From assembly GCF_009917485.1 (NCBI RefSeq), contig NZ_QZDT01000002.1, forward strand, positions 62,001 to 126,000: 64,000 nucleotides of DNA. Direction: 5' to 3'. The notes beneath the pieces were generated by a model. It did not search any database and was not told the DNA's origin. It saw only the letters and a list, made by a program, of their open reading frames with translations. Shown here one piece after another: positions 62,913 to 64,000 of the stretch. This DNA comes from Parablautia muri (GTDB taxonomy: Bacteria > Bacillota > Clostridia > Lachnospirales > Lachnospiraceae). The position numbers were made by a program, and so were the translations under genes. Position 1 is the stretch's first letter, and each line of letters opens with the position of its first letter.

Positions 62913-63701
62913 TCATCCGGCTATTTCTTTTTTGCTTTCTTTTTTGCGTTTTCGGGCCTCTCGCTTTGCTTTCCGGATAAAATATGCTTGGTTTTCCCGC
63001 TCCCATTTTTCATAAAGATCAGGCCTTATCTCTTTTGTCTTTTTTAAAGATTGTTCTAAACGCCATTCCTCTATTTTTTGATGATCGCCAGACAAAAGCA
63101 CCTCCGGCACTTTTTTCCCCATCCAGTTCCCAGGCCTTGAATACTGTGGGTATTCCAGCAAATAATTGCTAAAGCTCTCCGTTTCACCTGAATTTGCATT
63201 GCTGAGAACCCCTGGAACCATCCTTGCTATGGCATCAATCATCACCATAGCCGGCAGTTCTCCGCCTGTCAGCACATAATCCCCTATGGAAATAAAATCT
63301 GTAACGATCTCCTCAAGGACTCTCTCATCCACTCCTTCGTAATGACCGCAGAGAAAAATCAAATCTTCCTCCTTTGCCAGCTCCTTTGCCATAGACTGTT
63401 GAAATGTCCTGCCCTGAGGCGTCACATAAATTACCCTTGTTTTTCGTCCCTTTCTACCCTTTTCATCTATGTCGGCAGCTATGGCATTCCATGCGTCATA
63501 AACAGGCTGTGCCTGCATAAGCATACCTGCGCCGCCTCCATATGTGTAGTCGTCTACTTTTTTATGTTTATTTGTCGTATAGTCTCTGATATTGACAGCT
63601 TCTAATGAAATAATTTCTTTGTCCATGGCCCGTCCAATAATACTGGTAGCAAGCCCCTGCATAACCATTTCAGGAAATAATGTAAGTACATGAAAATTCA
63701 T
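62913..63701 (-). CDS. trmD: tRNA (guanine37-N1)-methyltransferase TrmD
   Basis: Methylates G37 of tRNAs to prevent frameshifting, 262 residues. It is a SPOUT enzyme with MNFHVLTLFPEMV, YGGGAGMLMQAQPVYDAW, LCGHYEGVDERVLE and SIGDYVLTGGELPAMVMIDA, which form the trefoil knot. The ATG at 63701 has GAGGAGA upstream; an ATG five codons earlier is rejected. Very basic C-terminus. Standard rimM-trmD-rplS context. Confidence 0.97.
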   Translation of the reverse strand: MNFHVLTLFPEMVMQGLATSIIGRAMDKEIISLEAVNIRDYTTNKHKKVDDYTYGGGAGMLMQAQPVYDAWNAIAADIDEKGRKGRKTRVIYVTPQGRTFQQSMAKELAKEEDLIFLCGHYEGVDERVLEEIVTDFISIGDYVLTGGELPAMVMIDAIARMVPGVLSNANSGETESFSNYLLEYPQYSRPGNWMGKKVPEVLLSGDHQKIEEWRLEQSLKKTKEIRPDLYEKWERENQAYFIRKAKREARKRKKESKKEIAG

Positions 63702-63740
63702 GGCATCTCTCCTCATACTCTAATCGCTTTCCTGAAAGAA

Positions 63741-64000
63741 TCAGTCAAGTAAGCCCTCAAGAACATGAATTTTCATTTCGTTTTCCTTCAGATTCACATC
63801 AAGAATACATTCCTTGATGGCAGGAAGCAAAAGCTCTCTCCCACCTTCAAGGCTAATCACATATACATCATTAGCACCCGTTGCTATGACATCCTTAAGA
63901 TTTCCTTTCAAAGCTCCATCCTCCGAAACTACTTGCACCCCAATAAGGTCCGCTATGAAATATTCATCTTCTTCCAATTCCACTGCATTTTCTCTTGTGA
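63741..64000 (-). CDS. rimM: 16S rRNA processing protein RimM (partial)
   Basis: Assists 30S head maturation by binding uS19. Only the C-terminal 86 residues are in the window; the N-terminus lies beyond the right edge. The segment starts TRENAVELEEDEYFIADLIG, the junction to the PRC-barrel domain, and includes GVQVVSEDGALKGNLKDVI, VYVISLEGGRELLLPAIKECI and a typical end VLEGLLD. A GTG at 63983 within this reading is not the start. It precedes trmD as expected. Confidence 0.93.
   Translation of the reverse strand, partial: TRENAVELEEDEYFIADLIGVQVVSEDGALKGNLKDVIATGANDVYVISLEGGRELLLPAIKECILDVNLKENEMKIHVLEGLLD

Overview
The window is a gene-dense stretch of a low-to-moderate GC Firmicute chromosome. 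It is most likely from a spore-forming member of Clostridia, probably Lachnospiraceae. This rests on synteny (rimM-trmD-rplS-lepB-rbgA-rnhB-ylqG-ylqH; obgE-yhbY-nadD-yqeK-rsfS; rplU-prp-rpmA; rsmD-coaD-ylbJ), the short HisG/HisZ pair, RecU, and the sporulation-associated GerW (YtfJ) and YlbJ homologues. Nearly every gene lies on the minus strand, so transcription runs right to left. No rRNA, tRNA, CRISPR array, prophage or complete transposon was found.

Layout from left to right. 1-4193: branched-chain amino acid ABC transporter (livG partial, livM, livH, livJ), with separate promoters for livJ and livHMG. 4503-9384: a DUF378 protein, then the obgE-yhbY-nadD-yqeK-rsfS cluster and the rplU-prp-rpmA operon with a leader RNA. 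9401-13915: a lineage-specific block of envelope proteins (BspA-repeat lipoprotein, a frame-disrupted small secreted protein, a LysM protein, a DUF3298-like membrane protein) sitting between rplU and its usual neighbour rng. 14436-18826: rng, a P-loop kinase-like gene and the two radical-SAM-associated tRNA/ribosome genes. 18907-19140: a 234-bp giant inverted repeat. 19636-24139: histidine genes hisZ-hisG-hisD-hisIE. 24438-34504: recU, an RluA synthase, YgiQ, HAD, RsuA, YlbJ, an amidase, a coiled-coil protein, coaD and rsmD. 34562-44573: topoisomerase IV pair, DegV, recG, FakA-like, Asp23 and rpmB. 44718-57499: J-domain protein, GerW/DUF2953, PBP and FtsW-like proteins, U32 peptidase, zapA, ruvBA, Gx/NusG-II, pgeF, yraN and the FlhB-like ylqH. 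57696-64000: ylqG, rnhB, two lepB genes flanking rbgA, rplS, trmD and rimM (partial).

The least ordinary content is between the genes. At least two families of short palindromic elements recur in front of, behind and once inside genes. Two copies (before rbgA and before yqeK) are flanked by direct repeats that contain the Shine-Dalgarno sequence, as expected if insertion duplicated the ribosome binding site. One copy is read in frame inside the U32 peptidase gene. Other signals are three 25-bp palindromes spaced 61-62 bp apart upstream of an RluA gene, four 11-bp-spaced half sites abutting a TATAAT box upstream of the envelope block, and a HisF-derived barrel fused to HisIE that has lost both catalytic aspartates. 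All functional statements come from recognition of family motifs by eye; no database search was run.
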